Made by a program: the position numbers and the translations under genes
The notes under the pieces: generated by a model
Told to the model about the DNA's origin: nothing
The model's database searches: none
The model's input: only the letters and a program-made list of their open reading frames with translations
Origin: a virus
Length of the DNA stretch: 29,164 nucleotides
Reading direction: 5' to 3' (one strand)
Virus record (IMG/VR): IMGVR_UViG_3300035698_006573
Span: 1-29,164 of that record
Shown: piece after piece, positions 9,427 to 17,178 of the stretch
Layout: each line of letters starts with the position of its first letter
How positions within the stretch are numbered: position 1 is the first letter of the stretch

Positions 9427-9887
9427 TATGATATTCCTTTTTCGTACTCTTCTTCTGTAATTGGTACGAAAATATGCCTGCAATTATATCTTATTCCTTC
9501 TGCGTTGAACTCATTCTTCTCTGCTTCTGTGAAATACTTTATTGTAAGACCATCTTGACATTGTGGTCTTGTCTTTGAATCATCAGGCCCTTCGTAAACA
9601 AAATGTTCTAACCCTTGGTGTCTCGCACTTTGGTCATATACCATCTGTTCGAATTGGGTCTTGAACGTGGTTATAAAAGTATCTGTATAAGTTCCAAGTC
9701 TATGGTCTAACAACTTCTCGGCTTTAGTTAATGCATGTAAGTTGCTCTCTGCTACTGACCAAGATGTTACTAAACTTCTCTTCATCGCTTCAACAGCATC
9801 ATATGCAATCGTGAATAATTCACTTCTTTCAAACTTCTGAAATGCTAATAATACTTCTAAACTTTCAGGTCCTAATTCAATATCCAT
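9426..9887 (-). CDS. Minor head / head morphogenesis protein (SPP1 gp7 / Mu F-like C-terminal domain)
   Basis: A 153-residue protein, ATG at 9887-9885. Residues 98-110 read YEGPDDSKTRPQC and residues 134-139 YNCRHIF; these two motifs (Y.G..D..TR..C and NCRH) mark the Mu F / SPP1 gp7 head morphogenesis domain, which binds the portal and enters the procapsid. The N-terminal half is helical. It is shorter than full family members, and the preceding 86-residue gene may supply the missing N-terminal part. It lies in the expected place between portal and scaffold. Confidence 0.78.
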   Translation of the reverse strand: MDIELGPESLEVLLAFQKFERSELFTIAYDAVEAMKRSLVTSWSVAESNLHALTKAEKLLDHRLGTYTDTFITTFKTQFEQMVYDQSARHQGLEHFVYEGPDDSKTRPQCQDGLTIKYFTEAEKNEFNAEGIRYNCRHIFVPITEEEYEKGIS

Positions 9888-9888
9888 A

Positions 9889-10149
9889 TTAACTCAATGC
9901 CTCTATAATTATCTCTGATTCCTTCTCAAGATAACTCTCAACTGCTTCTGTATACCCGCTTTCTATAAGCGCCTTCTGATACAACACATCTATATTTACT
10001 ATCTTATCTAAATTCTCTTTAGTTGGCTCTATGTTGCCATCTTTGTCTAAATCAAATTTAAGACTTAACATCATCACTCTCTTTAATTTATTTATTGCTA
10101 CACTGAACTCTTTCTGTGATTCAGCTATCTTATCGTCAACTATACTCAT
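9889..10149 (-). CDS. Small helical protein next to the portal
   Basis: An 86-residue protein, ATG at 10149, one base after the portal stop codon. It is all helical and charged, with a DLDKDGNIEPTKENLD stretch that looks like an EF-hand-type loop (D-x-D-x-D-G pattern), though no full EF-hand is certain. Its stop (9889) is one base from the next ATG. It may be a separate N-terminal piece of the head morphogenesis protein or an independent portal partner. No known family was recognised. Confidence 0.55.
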   Translation of the reverse strand: MSIVDDKIAESQKEFSVAINKLKRVMMLSLKFDLDKDGNIEPTKENLDKIVNIDVLYQKALIESGYTEAVESYLEKESEIIIEALS

Positions 10150-10150
10150 A

Positions 10151-11563
10151 CTACACCTCTGGAGGTGCCAATATTGTCTCTAATGTGCTTACTTGGGCAC
10201 TCGTTAATCTTTTATGTTCTTGAAACTTCTTCAACTTCTCAATGGCATCCTCTTCTGTAATATCAGGGTCTTTTTTCATTAAGATTTCAACATTACTTGT
10301 TAAGCCAGCGGCTAACAATATTGTATTAAGCCTTGCTTCTTCTTCTGGAGAACTATCAAAAACTATCTCTGCATAATTCAATATAATTTCTGTATCTTCA
10401 GGGAATGTCTTCGCTGTATTATTCAAACTCCAAGTAACCATCATTAATTCTAATAAGTCTCTAATTGGCATAATGTAATATTGTCTGTCTGATTTAACAC
10501 GCTTCAATAACGTCTCATTCGACAGCTTTAATTGATAACCTGAGTTAAGTGTCGTGTTATCTTTTTTATACGCTTGTGCTGAAAGTCCAGCCGCTTGAGC
10601 CGCATCTACTTTCTTATTTGCTATCGCAGTTTCATACTCTGATAACTTTGGAGAAGGGTTAATGTAATCTGCTGTAGGTTGTACATCACTTGTTGGGTCT
10701 GCTTTCATTGCTAACAATGACTGAGGACCCCACTCTATTGACTTTAATGTTTTGTCGTCCATGCCAACAATTACAAGGGTCGAATATGCTTGGAATGAGT
10801 ACATCATCGATAAGTTAGTCTGGTCTATATTAATCCATTCATTTGCAGGAACCAATGGGTTCTTCTTTTCGGGCCAGAAGTTGTTTATCTGTAAATCATT
10901 TGTAAATCATACTACTGGAATAACTTTATATGGGTTATCTACTATATCTTTTTCGCTTATTATCTTGCCATTCGCAATATCAACATTAACAATACTTTGC
11001 GTCTCATCTGTCCATCTAATGTATTGGTCTAATCTATGCTCTGCTTTTGAAGATGGCGTTTGCTCCACCCCTGAGATGTGAACAAACAAATCAGTTATCT
11101 TTGTTGGATTTTTAGGGTCTTGGTATGCAAAACACTTATCGCCAGTTATGATGTCTAATTCTACTTTATCATCTCTTCAAACTGGCATCACGCCAACCTT
11201 GTAAGTCAAATTAACAAAGTGGTTTACCTTATCTAATGTTGCATGAAACATGCTATCAGTTAGCATTGTTGTAAATTCATCTTCTAAATTTTCCTTATCA
11301 ATATCTACAAGCATTGGGTTTTGGAATAAAATCGATGTATCGTCAATAACTCTCTGGGTTAATGGATATGTTGACGCATATCTTGCCACCTTTGTATGTG
11401 TTGTTGGGTAAATTGTTTGTAGTAATGAGGATAAATAATAATCCTGATTGTTCTCATAGTAGTCAATGTCCTTCAATACGCTACGTCTACGCTTCAAATC
11501 TTCTTGTCATATTGAAGTCTTCTTTTGTTCAACTATTAAGTTGCTTAATGATATATTAAACAT
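10151..11563 (-). CDS. Portal protein
   Basis: A 470-residue protein from ATG 11563-11561 (TAGGAG upstream) to TAG. Three in-frame TGAs (near residues 19, 129 and 216) split it into four pieces under the standard code. The N-terminal part (TYPLTQRVIDDTSILFQNP), the central clip/wing part (PVVWFTND, PANEWINIDQTNLSMMYSFQAY) and the long stem helices with LLELMMVTWSL followed by FPEDTEIILNYAEIVF are typical of SPP1 gp6-like portals. It forms the dodecameric ring for DNA entry. It follows the large terminase subunit by 16 bases and precedes the head morphogenesis genes, the standard order. Confidence 0.85.
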
Positions 11564-11579
11564 TATTGTTATCTCCTAA

Positions 11580-12857
11580 TTATGCACCAATTACACGTCC
11601 AGGTGTTCTTACTGTGATTGGATAAAGTCTTTCAACTAAATAACCAAAACTATCTGTGATATGGACCCATGGTTTCCCTGGCATCTCTCTTTTCTTATCA
11701 ATTCTTCCGTCGTCTGTCCTTGCTGATAATCTTATATCTTTAATAAGATATGGACACCCACTCTTTAATATTCTTACTCTTCTGTGAGACAGTGCGGCAT
11801 TCACCGTGTTCAATCTATCCCTTTGAGTTGATATTTTATTACCATCTATTCTGAAATAGTATGGCGCTTCTCTTAATATCTTTATGTCTGACACTCCTAA
11901 TGGAGCATTCGTACTTCTTTTCTTTAATGAAGTCAAATCAGGGAATACAGTTATATCTCTTTTCCCGTATTTATTAACTATCACTTTCGCCATCTCTTCT
12001 GTATTACTATTAGGTAATATTATCTCTTCAAATAAGAATAAATTACCATCAATACCTATCTCGCCAACTACTGCTACCATTGGATTTACGTTAAAGTCCA
12101 TACCTATAAGTATGCTTCTTCCAATCTTGTTGTATCTGTCAATAGCAAGGCTGTCTTTTCAACTGTAATATGCAGGCATGCTGTTTATATCAACAAATCC
12201 GCCCTCAATATATTGCTCTGCTACCTGTTTATCAAACTGAGCATACAAATCATCTATATACTCCCTACCAGTAAATGGATTATCATAACTCGCCGCCTTA
12301 ATCAATTTACCAATTGGTGGCTTACCATTAATGCCCTCTATAAATAATTCATACGTATAGAGATAACCTTCTGGCGTCGTAACTATAGCACCAGTTCCAT
12401 CAGGTACCGCTCTAATACGTGCGATACACTCTCTTCAGACAAGGGTTTGGGAGTTGTAACTACTAAGAGAATCGAACTCATCTATTATGAAATCAGTTAC
12501 GGTTAAACCCTTTATAAGTCTGTAGTTCTGTGCTGTTCTAAACATAATCAACCCAGACAATCCTGGGGACTTCACTTCTATTTCAGCATTACTTAAATGC
12601 TCTGTATATTCTATTCCATAGCCGTCAAATAAAGAACGGAATAGGGGCCAAAGAATATCTTGACTCATTCTATATGTTGGACTAAGGACTAATATTTTAC
12701 CTTTGCCCTTACGTCTTTTAATTAAATTTAATACTCTTAATGGTATTGCATACGACTTGCCACTGCCGAACCCTCCCACAAGTGCTGTATAACGTGTATC
12801 ACTAACTGCGAACTCTATCTGGTGCTTTAATGCTCCAATAATTGCTCTTACGGCCAT
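11580..12857 (-). CDS. terL: Terminase large subunit
   Basis: A 425-residue protein joined across two TGA codons (residues 141 and near 225). Walker A GGFGSGKS lies at residues 28-35, with the ATPase coupling region behind it, and Walker B FIIDEFD at 123-129. The nuclease domain shows GMDFN (Asp 254), VFPD (Asp 307) and HITDSFGYL (Asp 402), the three acidic positions of the RNaseH-like terminase nuclease. It packages DNA into the procapsid and cuts the concatemer. ATG at 12857 overlaps the stop of the small subunit (TAATG). Length is normal. No intein or insertion is visible. Confidence 0.93.
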
Positions 12858-13318
12858 TACTTACTACCGTCAGGCTTCTCATCTTTATCTGGTGTATCTT
12901 TGTACTTACTCATATCAATCTCTTCAAACTTAAAATCTACAACGCCCGCTATATTTGTTACAAACTCTTTGTTATTGTATTCTTTAAGTGATAATAGGTC
13001 TTGCTTCTTGCTTTCTAATTCTGCGGCAAACTTATAGTGTTCTTTTGCAATTGCTGTTTCATATAGGTTATTTAATCTTGAAAGTGATTGGTTTAGGTAA
13101 TAATGTCGGTCTAATGCTCCTGCTGATTTCAATGCTTTGTAAGCACGTCTAATATAGATTCTGGCTTGTCTTTCTAATACGGTCCAACCCAAATCACTAT
13201 CCTTATCTGCTACAAACTGAATAATTTTCGGCGTATTTCAACCTTGTGTAATTAATTTAATAATTGTTGTTATACGCTCTTGCGTTTCATAATTTGTACA
13301 TTTAACTGTCCCGATAAT
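12857..13318 (-). CDS. terS: Terminase small subunit
   Basis: About 153 residues. An N-terminal helix-turn-helix region (ERITTIIKLITQGW followed by TPKIIQFVADKDSDLGWTVLERQARIYIRRAY) is the pattern of DNA-binding small terminase subunits that recognise the packaging site. The Trp in GW is a TGA. The open frame continues upstream to a stop near 13346 but holds no ATG, GTG or TTG at the right place. The GGGAGA ribosome site at 13327-13322 points to ATT at 13318 or ATC at 13315, so a non-standard start codon is likely; the exact base is uncertain. The C-terminal part is charged and probably contacts the large subunit. Confidence 0.78.
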
Positions 13319-13392
13319 AATTCTCCCTATATATAATACTTCTATCTACAATAGTATATATCATTGGAATGAATATTTTTATCTATTATTTT
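13319..13392 (-). promoter_or_regulatory. AT-rich leader of the late (head) operon
   Basis: About 75 bases between the nested hairpin and the terminase small subunit. It holds GGGAGA (13322-13327) as ribosome site and an AT-rich stretch with TATTATATATA just before it, but no TTGACA-type promoter like those in the early units. If the late genes use the phage sigma factor, its promoter could lie here. I see no gene in it. Confidence 0.35.
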
Positions 13393-13475
13393 TGGGCCTA
13401 AAAATAGCCACACTACCCAGGCGGTTGGTCCTGAATGGTGTGGCTTAGGAGCCCATTTGGCAGAATAGGCTATTT
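13393..13475 (-). terminator. Strong nested hairpin at the end of the early units
   Basis: AGCCACAC (13406-13413) pairs with GTGTGGCT (13438-13445). Inside it CAGG pairs with CCTG, and outside it TGGGC..CTAA pairs with TTAG..GCCCA. A rival outer pairing, AAATAGCC (13402-13409) with GGCTATTT (13468-13475), shares bases with the inner stem. On the minus strand the main stem is followed by ATTTTTA. It lies between the last early gene and the terminase genes, so it most likely ends the early transcripts; the competing folds would also allow a switch, and a packaging site is possible at this position. Confidence 0.65.
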
Positions 13476-13665
13476 ATTTGTATTCTAATTCTAATTTTTT
13501 AAGTTCAACTGGGTCTACAATAGCATCTGGATAACAATCTGTACATCCTTGCCCTGCTAAATGATTAATTGGTGTTACTGAGAAATATTTACCACACTTC
13601 TTGCAAAATATATTAATTTCTTTGAACATGTCGATGTATGTGTCTTTTTTTACTTCGTTTTTCAT
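13474..13665 (-). CDS. Small zinc-ribbon protein
   Basis: A 63-residue protein, ATG at 13665 with GGAGGGTTA ribosome site. CKKC (residues 21-24) and CTDC (41-44), with the PINHLAGQG spacer between them, form a C-x2-C ... C-x2-C zinc ribbon. The F.V.P..HL.G.GC..C layout resembles the treble-clef modules attached to phage homing endonucleases (such as those following GIY-YIG or HNH domains). Here it stands alone as the last of the short early units. It may bind DNA or RNA; no function can be assigned. Confidence 0.65.
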   Translation of the reverse strand: MKNEVKKDTYIDMFKEINIFCKKCGKYFSVTPINHLAGQGCTDCYPDAIVDPVELKKLELEYK

Positions 13666-13744
13666 CTTAACCCTCCAAGGTCTCTTTTTTTTTATCTCTT
13701 TTACTCTCTGGCTTACTTCGTTTATGGCAGAACGAAAGTTTTAT
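13666..13744 (-). repeat. Repeated leader cassette, copy without promoter
   Basis: The minus strand carries the same leader as the units upstream: AGAGAGTAAAAGAGATAAAA, then CCTTGGAGGGTTAAG before the ATG. In place of the TTGACA promoter there is a hairpin, ACTTTCGTT pairing with AACGAAGT around 13718-13742, directly after the previous gene. It looks like a duplicated cassette that lost its promoter, so this gene probably depends on readthrough. Confidence 0.55.
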
Positions 13745-14056
13745 TTAATTTGAAAGGATTTCGTCAGTGCTACCAAGTTTCATAACACTAATGCATTCCC
13801 ATTTTTTTTTGCTATCGTCAATATCTGTAAATGTTGTTGGTTCAGTATGACGAATACCGTAATGTATTTGAGACACAAATTCGTCTATATAATCATCCTC
13901 AACATTAAAGCTATCAAACATTACGCTATCACTTTCGCCTTCTGGTATAGATGCTGTTACTTTAACTATATAACTAAGGACATTTGTTGCTCTAATTGAA
14001 TCTAATATTTTTTGGATTTCTAACATTGCATCTTTGATTTCTTTTTTTGTTTTCAT
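13745..14056 (-). CDS. Hypothetical early protein
   Basis: A 103-residue acidic protein. I choose ATG 14056-14054 because GGAGGG lies 7 bases upstream; a longer reading to 14089 has no ribosome site. An N-terminal helix (KKEIKDAMLEIQKILDSIRA) is followed by strands and an acidic segment (FNVEDDYIDEFV). The only Trp is TGG. It is not recognised. It has its own strong promoter (14113-14140), so it is probably made soon after entry, as is typical of small host-takeover proteins. Confidence 0.6.
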   Translation of the reverse strand: MKTKKEIKDAMLEIQKILDSIRATNVLSYIVKVTASIPEGESDSVMFDSFNVEDDYIDEFVSQIHYGIRHTEPTTFTDIDDSKKKWECISVMKLGSTDEILSN

Positions 14057-14112
14057 TTTAACCCTCCAAGGTCTCTTTTTTTTAATCACTAATCAATCTC
14101 ACTTACAAAGTA

Positions 14113-14140
14113 ATAATAGTCTTTTTACACAATCTGTCAA
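14113..14140 (-). promoter_or_regulatory. Early sigma70-type promoter, copy 3
   Basis: TTGACA (14140-14135) and TATTAT (14118-14113) with a 16-base spacer on the minus strand, the same as in two other early units. It is followed by GTAAGTGAGA and a long A-rich leader. The consensus -35 implies use of the host main sigma factor. Confidence 0.85.
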
Positions 14141-14152
14141 GAACAATCTTAT

Positions 14153-14494
14153 TTATTTCACTTTATTTTCGCCAGTTTCAAACCAATGATTAAATTTTTC
14201 AATCTCTTCATAAACTAAATCATCAATTTCATCATCTGTTACTACATCTTCATATTCATTTCCTATGATTTCCTCTATAATTGCATCAGCAATACTATCG
14301 TAAATTCCACTAATAAAATCATCTTTACCTTTTTCGAATAATTCCCAATGTTTATCATCATCATCCCAAGGTATTAATATAGCATCTGATTCTGCAATTA
14401 TCTTAATAACTCTTTCGTCAAAACCTTTTGCACTTAACATCATTTTTATGTTCTCTTCACTACATATAATACTTTCAAGTTTTTTAATATTCAT
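14153..14494 (-). CDS. Hypothetical acidic early protein
   Basis: A 113-residue, strongly acidic protein (many Asp/Glu, e.g. IEEIIGNEYEDVVTDDEIDD) with ATG at 14494 after CCTTGGAGGGTTAG. Two Trp codons are TGG and none are TGA. The charge and size resemble DNA-mimic or inhibitor proteins that phages express early, but I see no diagnostic motif; this is only an idea. It has its own promoter (14546-14573). Confidence 0.6.
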   Translation of the reverse strand: MNIKKLESIICSEENIKMMLSAKGFDERVIKIIAESDAILIPWDDDDKHWELFEKGKDDFISGIYDSIADAIIEEIIGNEYEDVVTDDEIDDLVYEEIEKFNHWFETGENKVK

Positions 14495-14545
14495 CTAACC
14501 CTCCAAGGTTTTTTTTATCTCTTTCACTCTCTCACTTACATAGTA

Positions 14546-14573
14546 ATAATAGTCTTATTGCTTAATCTGTCAA
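14546..14573 (-). promoter_or_regulatory. Early sigma70-type promoter, copy 2
   Basis: TTGACA (14573-14568), 16-base spacer, TATTAT (14551-14546), minus strand. The stretch from -35 to the leader is almost identical to copy 1 (15310-15337), including the AGAGAGTGAAAGAGATAAAA leader, which shows recent duplication. Confidence 0.87.
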
Positions 14574-14575
14574 GT

Positions 14576-15259
14576 TTATTTTAGTTTCTTTTTAAGTCCT
14601 CCTAATTCCCAGCCTTCATTAAGAAACTTTTCTATATCTTTTTTATGAACATACTTTTTATTTACACCATTATTTATACATTTTCTTCCTAAATTTGGAT
14701 TGTCATGTGTTCCCCAGTATTTATTTCCTTTGCTACCTAACTTCCATCCTTCATTGAGAAACTTTTCTATATCTTTTTTATGAACAAATTTGTCTATAGT
14801 ACCATTTGTCATTCTTTTACTGCCCAAATTTGGATGTTTATTATTTGCTAAATAGTTTAATATGTTTTCAGAATATACTTTAGAATATTTTTTACTTAAT
14901 TTAAGCCCTTTATTCCAAGGAGTAAGTCCCTTTTTGCTTAAACTTATTTTTATTTTTGTCTCTTCCAAATGTGGCCCAAGTCTGCCACCATTACCACCTA
15001 ATGCAACGTTATATGCATCATCAAATGTATCCAAAAACTCTTGGTCAACTATTGATGCTTCCATTTCATAAGCATCTTTTTGGTTATCAAACTCAAATAA
15101 AGTTTCACGTTCAAAACTTTCATTACCATATTTATTTCTTGCATTTTTCAACACAATGCCAGACCCTAAATAATTATCAGTATCTTTTTGGCATGTGTCA
15201 TGAACGCCAATATAAAATTTCTCATTAATCAGATTAGTTGTCTTGTAAACTATAAACAT
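14576..15259 (-). CDS. GIY-YIG homing endonuclease (SegA-like)
   Basis: A 227-residue protein, ATG at 15259-15257, stop TAA. Residues 3-18 (IVYKTTNLINEKFYIG) form the GIY-YIG core, and YEMEASIVDQEFLDT (from about residue 64) supplies the expected catalytic Glu region. NUMOD3-type motifs follow (KIKISLSKKGLTPWNKGLK). The C-terminal half has two copies of a 17-20-residue module (HKKDIEKFLNEGW..G), which binds DNA in such enzymes. The two copies also match at DNA level (near 14605-14660 and 14740-14795). All Trp codons are TGG. It is likely a selfish gene that arrived with its own promoter cassette. Confidence 0.85.
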   Translation of the reverse strand: MFIVYKTTNLINEKFYIGVHDTCQKDTDNYLGSGIVLKNARNKYGNESFERETLFEFDNQKDAYEMEASIVDQEFLDTFDDAYNVALGGNGGRLGPHLEETKIKISLSKKGLTPWNKGLKLSKKYSKVYSENILNYLANNKHPNLGSKRMTNGTIDKFVHKKDIEKFLNEGWKLGSKGNKYWGTHDNPNLGRKCINNGVNKKYVHKKDIEKFLNEGWELGGLKKKLK

Positions 15260-15309
15260 ATTATCTCCCTTGTTTGTTTTATCTCTTTCACTCTCTGACT
15301 TACAAGATA

Positions 15310-15337
15310 ATAATAGTCTTATTGCTTAATCTGTCAA
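15310..15337 (-). promoter_or_regulatory. Early sigma70-type promoter, copy 1
   Basis: TTGACA (15337-15332), 16-base spacer, TATTAT (15315-15310), minus strand, upstream of the GIY-YIG endonuclease. The leader AGAGAGTGAAAGAGATAAAA follows, then a GGGAGATAAT ribosome site. Confidence 0.87.
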
Positions 15338-15340
15338 GTT

Positions 15341-15673
15341 TTATTTAACTAATTCCATTAAATCTTTCAATTCTAAACAAGCATATGTTTTAGAGTGGTT
15401 GCGTTTAAATATAAGTAGTGGCGTATGTTTACCTGAGTTTTCTTTTGCTTGTTTTAATGATTGTCACACGTTAATTTTTTCTTGATTTTTGCACTCTATT
15501 GAAAATGGGAAGTACTTTCTTGCTTTTGGTGATAATAACACATCTTCTCCACCTGCACCCATTGAGGTTGAGCGTACATCGTCTTCTTCTAAATCTTTAA
15601 AATTTTCTAAGATTAAATCACGAACTGCTTGTTGGAGTCGCCTACCTTTTGACTTACAACTTTGACTTTTCAC
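15341..15673 (-). CDS. PD-(D/E)XK endonuclease (resolvase-like)
   Basis: A 110-residue protein starting at GTG 15673 (AAGGAGTGAACA upstream). Residues 8-16 (SKGRRLQQA), RSTSMGAGGEDVLLSPKAR and FPFSIECKNQEKINVW carry Asp 44 and the E-x-K pair Glu 60/Lys 62 of the PD-(D/E)XK fold. This arrangement is common in phages as a small nuclease, probably a Holliday-junction or branched-DNA resolvase used in recombination and packaging. Trp 70 in the conserved NVW is encoded by TGA, one of the best proofs of the recoding. The C-terminal strand (TPLLIFKRNHSKTYACLEL) completes the fold. Confidence 0.82.
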
Positions 15674-15684
15674 TGTTCACTCCT

Positions 15685-15852
15685 TTATTTATATTTATTG
15701 CCATAGATGGTGTAGGCTTGGTTATCTTCTGGCGTATTCACTATTGTCCAATACCCATCAACCATTGTTAATGCTGATGTTGTTGATGTGAAAAAATCAC
15801 TATTGTCATTTAATGTATAATGGTTCAATTCCCCAAATGTTACTGTGCCCAT
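15685..15852 (-). CDS. Small hypothetical protein
   Basis: A 55-residue protein, ATG at 15852-15850, with AAGGAG six bases upstream, overlapping the previous gene by 13 bases in another frame. It has a Thr/Asn-rich beta pattern ending MVDGYWTIVNTP followed by AYTIYGNKYK. No motif was recognised. Its stop lies at the start of the next ribosome site, and a TATAAATA element (15693-15686) overlaps its end, so the nuclease gene downstream may also have its own late-type promoter. Confidence 0.55.
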   Translation of the reverse strand: MGTVTFGELNHYTLNDNSDFFTSTTSALTMVDGYWTIVNTPEDNQAYTIYGNKYK

Positions 15853-16145
15853 AATTTACTCCTTATCTGTTTGCCATATATTGTATATCTCTTTGGTGGT
15901 GTTGGTGGCATATAATGTGGCATTTCTTGTTGTTTTACTTCACGTACCGCACTAATACCAATAGAACAAGTATAAATGCTCTCGCCCATATAATTCCTAT
16001 CAACTTCTATTTCCATATCCTGCATAATATCATATGCTAATTTCTCTTTTAGGTGCTGAACTATTCTCTCTTTGTCGATTGGTGTATTTTCAGGGTATCT
16101 AATTTGGGCGTGATACTTTTTAACATCAATTGGTAGATGTGACAT
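15840..16145 (-). CDS. Hypothetical protein
   Basis: A 101-residue protein, ATG at 16145 (TAATG overlap with the previous gene), stop TAA. It has an N-terminal strand (KKYHAQIRYPEN), a helix (DKERIVQHLKEKLAYDIMQDM), another strand and a Pro-rich turn (MPHYMPPTPPKR) ending in a basic tail. The strand-helix-strand layout suggests a small alpha/beta protein; I recognise no family. Confidence 0.55.
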   Translation of the reverse strand: MSHLPIDVKKYHAQIRYPENTPIDKERIVQHLKEKLAYDIMQDMEIEVDRNYMGESIYTCSIGISAVREVKQQEMPHYMPPTPPKRYTIYGKQIRSKLWAQ

Positions 16146-16315
16146 TACTTACACCCGCAATCTTCTTTCAATTCTCAGCCACCATCTAAGTATCGGTCTA
16201 ATTCTGAGACAATTACCTTTTTATGCTCATTACCTAATGTTATCCATAATTCTCTTTCTTTAGCTCCTGCCTTTGTAATGATGTCTTCCAACTCTTCAAA
16301 TATACTTTTAGTCAT
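16145..16315 (-). CDS. Small hypothetical protein
   Basis: A 56-residue protein, ATG at 16315-16313, stop TAA at 16147-16145 overlapping the next start. It is helical (IFEELEDIITKAGAKERELWI) with a C-terminal DGGWELKEDCGCK tail holding a C-x-C pair; the Trp there is TGA. Too short for a fold call. Confidence 0.5.
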
Positions 16316-16316
16316 G

Positions 16317-16835
16317 TTACTCTCCAATTCCCTTTAATGCTGTTTGGTATGCTTCTGCCGCTTTAAGTTCATCTGTGAAATGTCCTAAGTGTTTAAGTTT
16401 ACCATCGATGAATATACTTGCTTTTCATTTGTCTAATCCAGTAAACTTAAAGACGCCTGTATATTCAGATGTACTTTTTTGCGTCTTCTGGTACTTTACA
16501 CAATTCACTCTGTTTGTTACTAAGTGTAAGTTATCGATTCTATTGTTTGATTTGCCACTAATATGGTCAACTTGTAATTTCATACCGTTTCTTGCTCTAT
16601 TACCAAAATGGTCTCAGACTAGGTGATGAACTCTAAATCCTTTTGCCTTTCCTTCTTTGGATAATCTGACAAACAGATAACCATTACCATTGTCATTAAG
16701 ATTTAATTCTCGTTCTCTGACGCTCATAAGACAGGTCCCATTTTGAACCTGTCTCTTTACAGACCTAACTTTTCCAAAATTGCTAATCTGATAATAGCCT
16801 TCGTAAAATATTATGTCTTTCCAAAGTTCTTGCAT
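16317..16835 (-). CDS. HNH homing endonuclease (NUMOD4-HNH-AP2)
   Basis: A 172-residue protein, ATG at 16835 overlapping the upstream stop (TAATG). Residues 3-45 are a NUMOD4 module (LWKDIIFYEGYYQISNFGKV). The HNH core VHHLVWDHFGN..., KLQVDHISG and N-x2-NLHLVT lies at about residues 68-110, and an AP2-like DNA-binding repeat (YTGVFKF ... KWKASIFIDGKLKHLGHFTDE) follows. Two in-frame TGAs fall exactly at family Trp positions (LVW and KW). It is a paralogue of the plus-strand gene at 20372. It is a selfish DNA element with no obvious role in virion production. Confidence 0.88.
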
Positions 16836-17164
16836 TACTCGTCCTCACGACGTTCAAATTCAATTTTGCCATCTCTAAAATATACATCATATATAGGAAA
16901 AGTCTGAATGTCTTCGTCTAATTCGTCAAATTGCTCTGAGTAGCAAAAAATATCAAATATATGTGAGTGGTATAAAAATTCACATCTCGTTATAAGTATT
17001 TCCTTATAAAGTGCTTGCACTTGTTCTTCATTCCCTCTCACGTATCACTGCTCCTTAACAAACAGCCTTCCGTATCTATTATTTTTTTCTACTAACTCTT
17101 CCGTCTGTTCGTTGAAATCGTTAAAACTTCCTACTTCTACTTCTAAACTTTTTACTTCTTTCAT
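16835..17164 (-). CDS. Hypothetical acidic protein
   Basis: A 109-residue protein, ATG 17164-17162, stop overlapping the HNH start. One TGA (KEQWYV) near residue 42 is needed. It is acidic (DELDEDIQTF, FERREDE) with a central aromatic stretch (FLYHSHIFDIFCYSE). It lies downstream of the glycosyltransferase in the same operon. No family was recognised. Confidence 0.55.
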
Positions 17165-17178
17165 TTTGAATCTCCTAT

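Noticed and set aside
13376-13475. CRISPR-like or riboswitch element
   Set aside because: There are no spaced direct repeats; the stems fit a terminator or packaging site better, and no known riboswitch core is visible.
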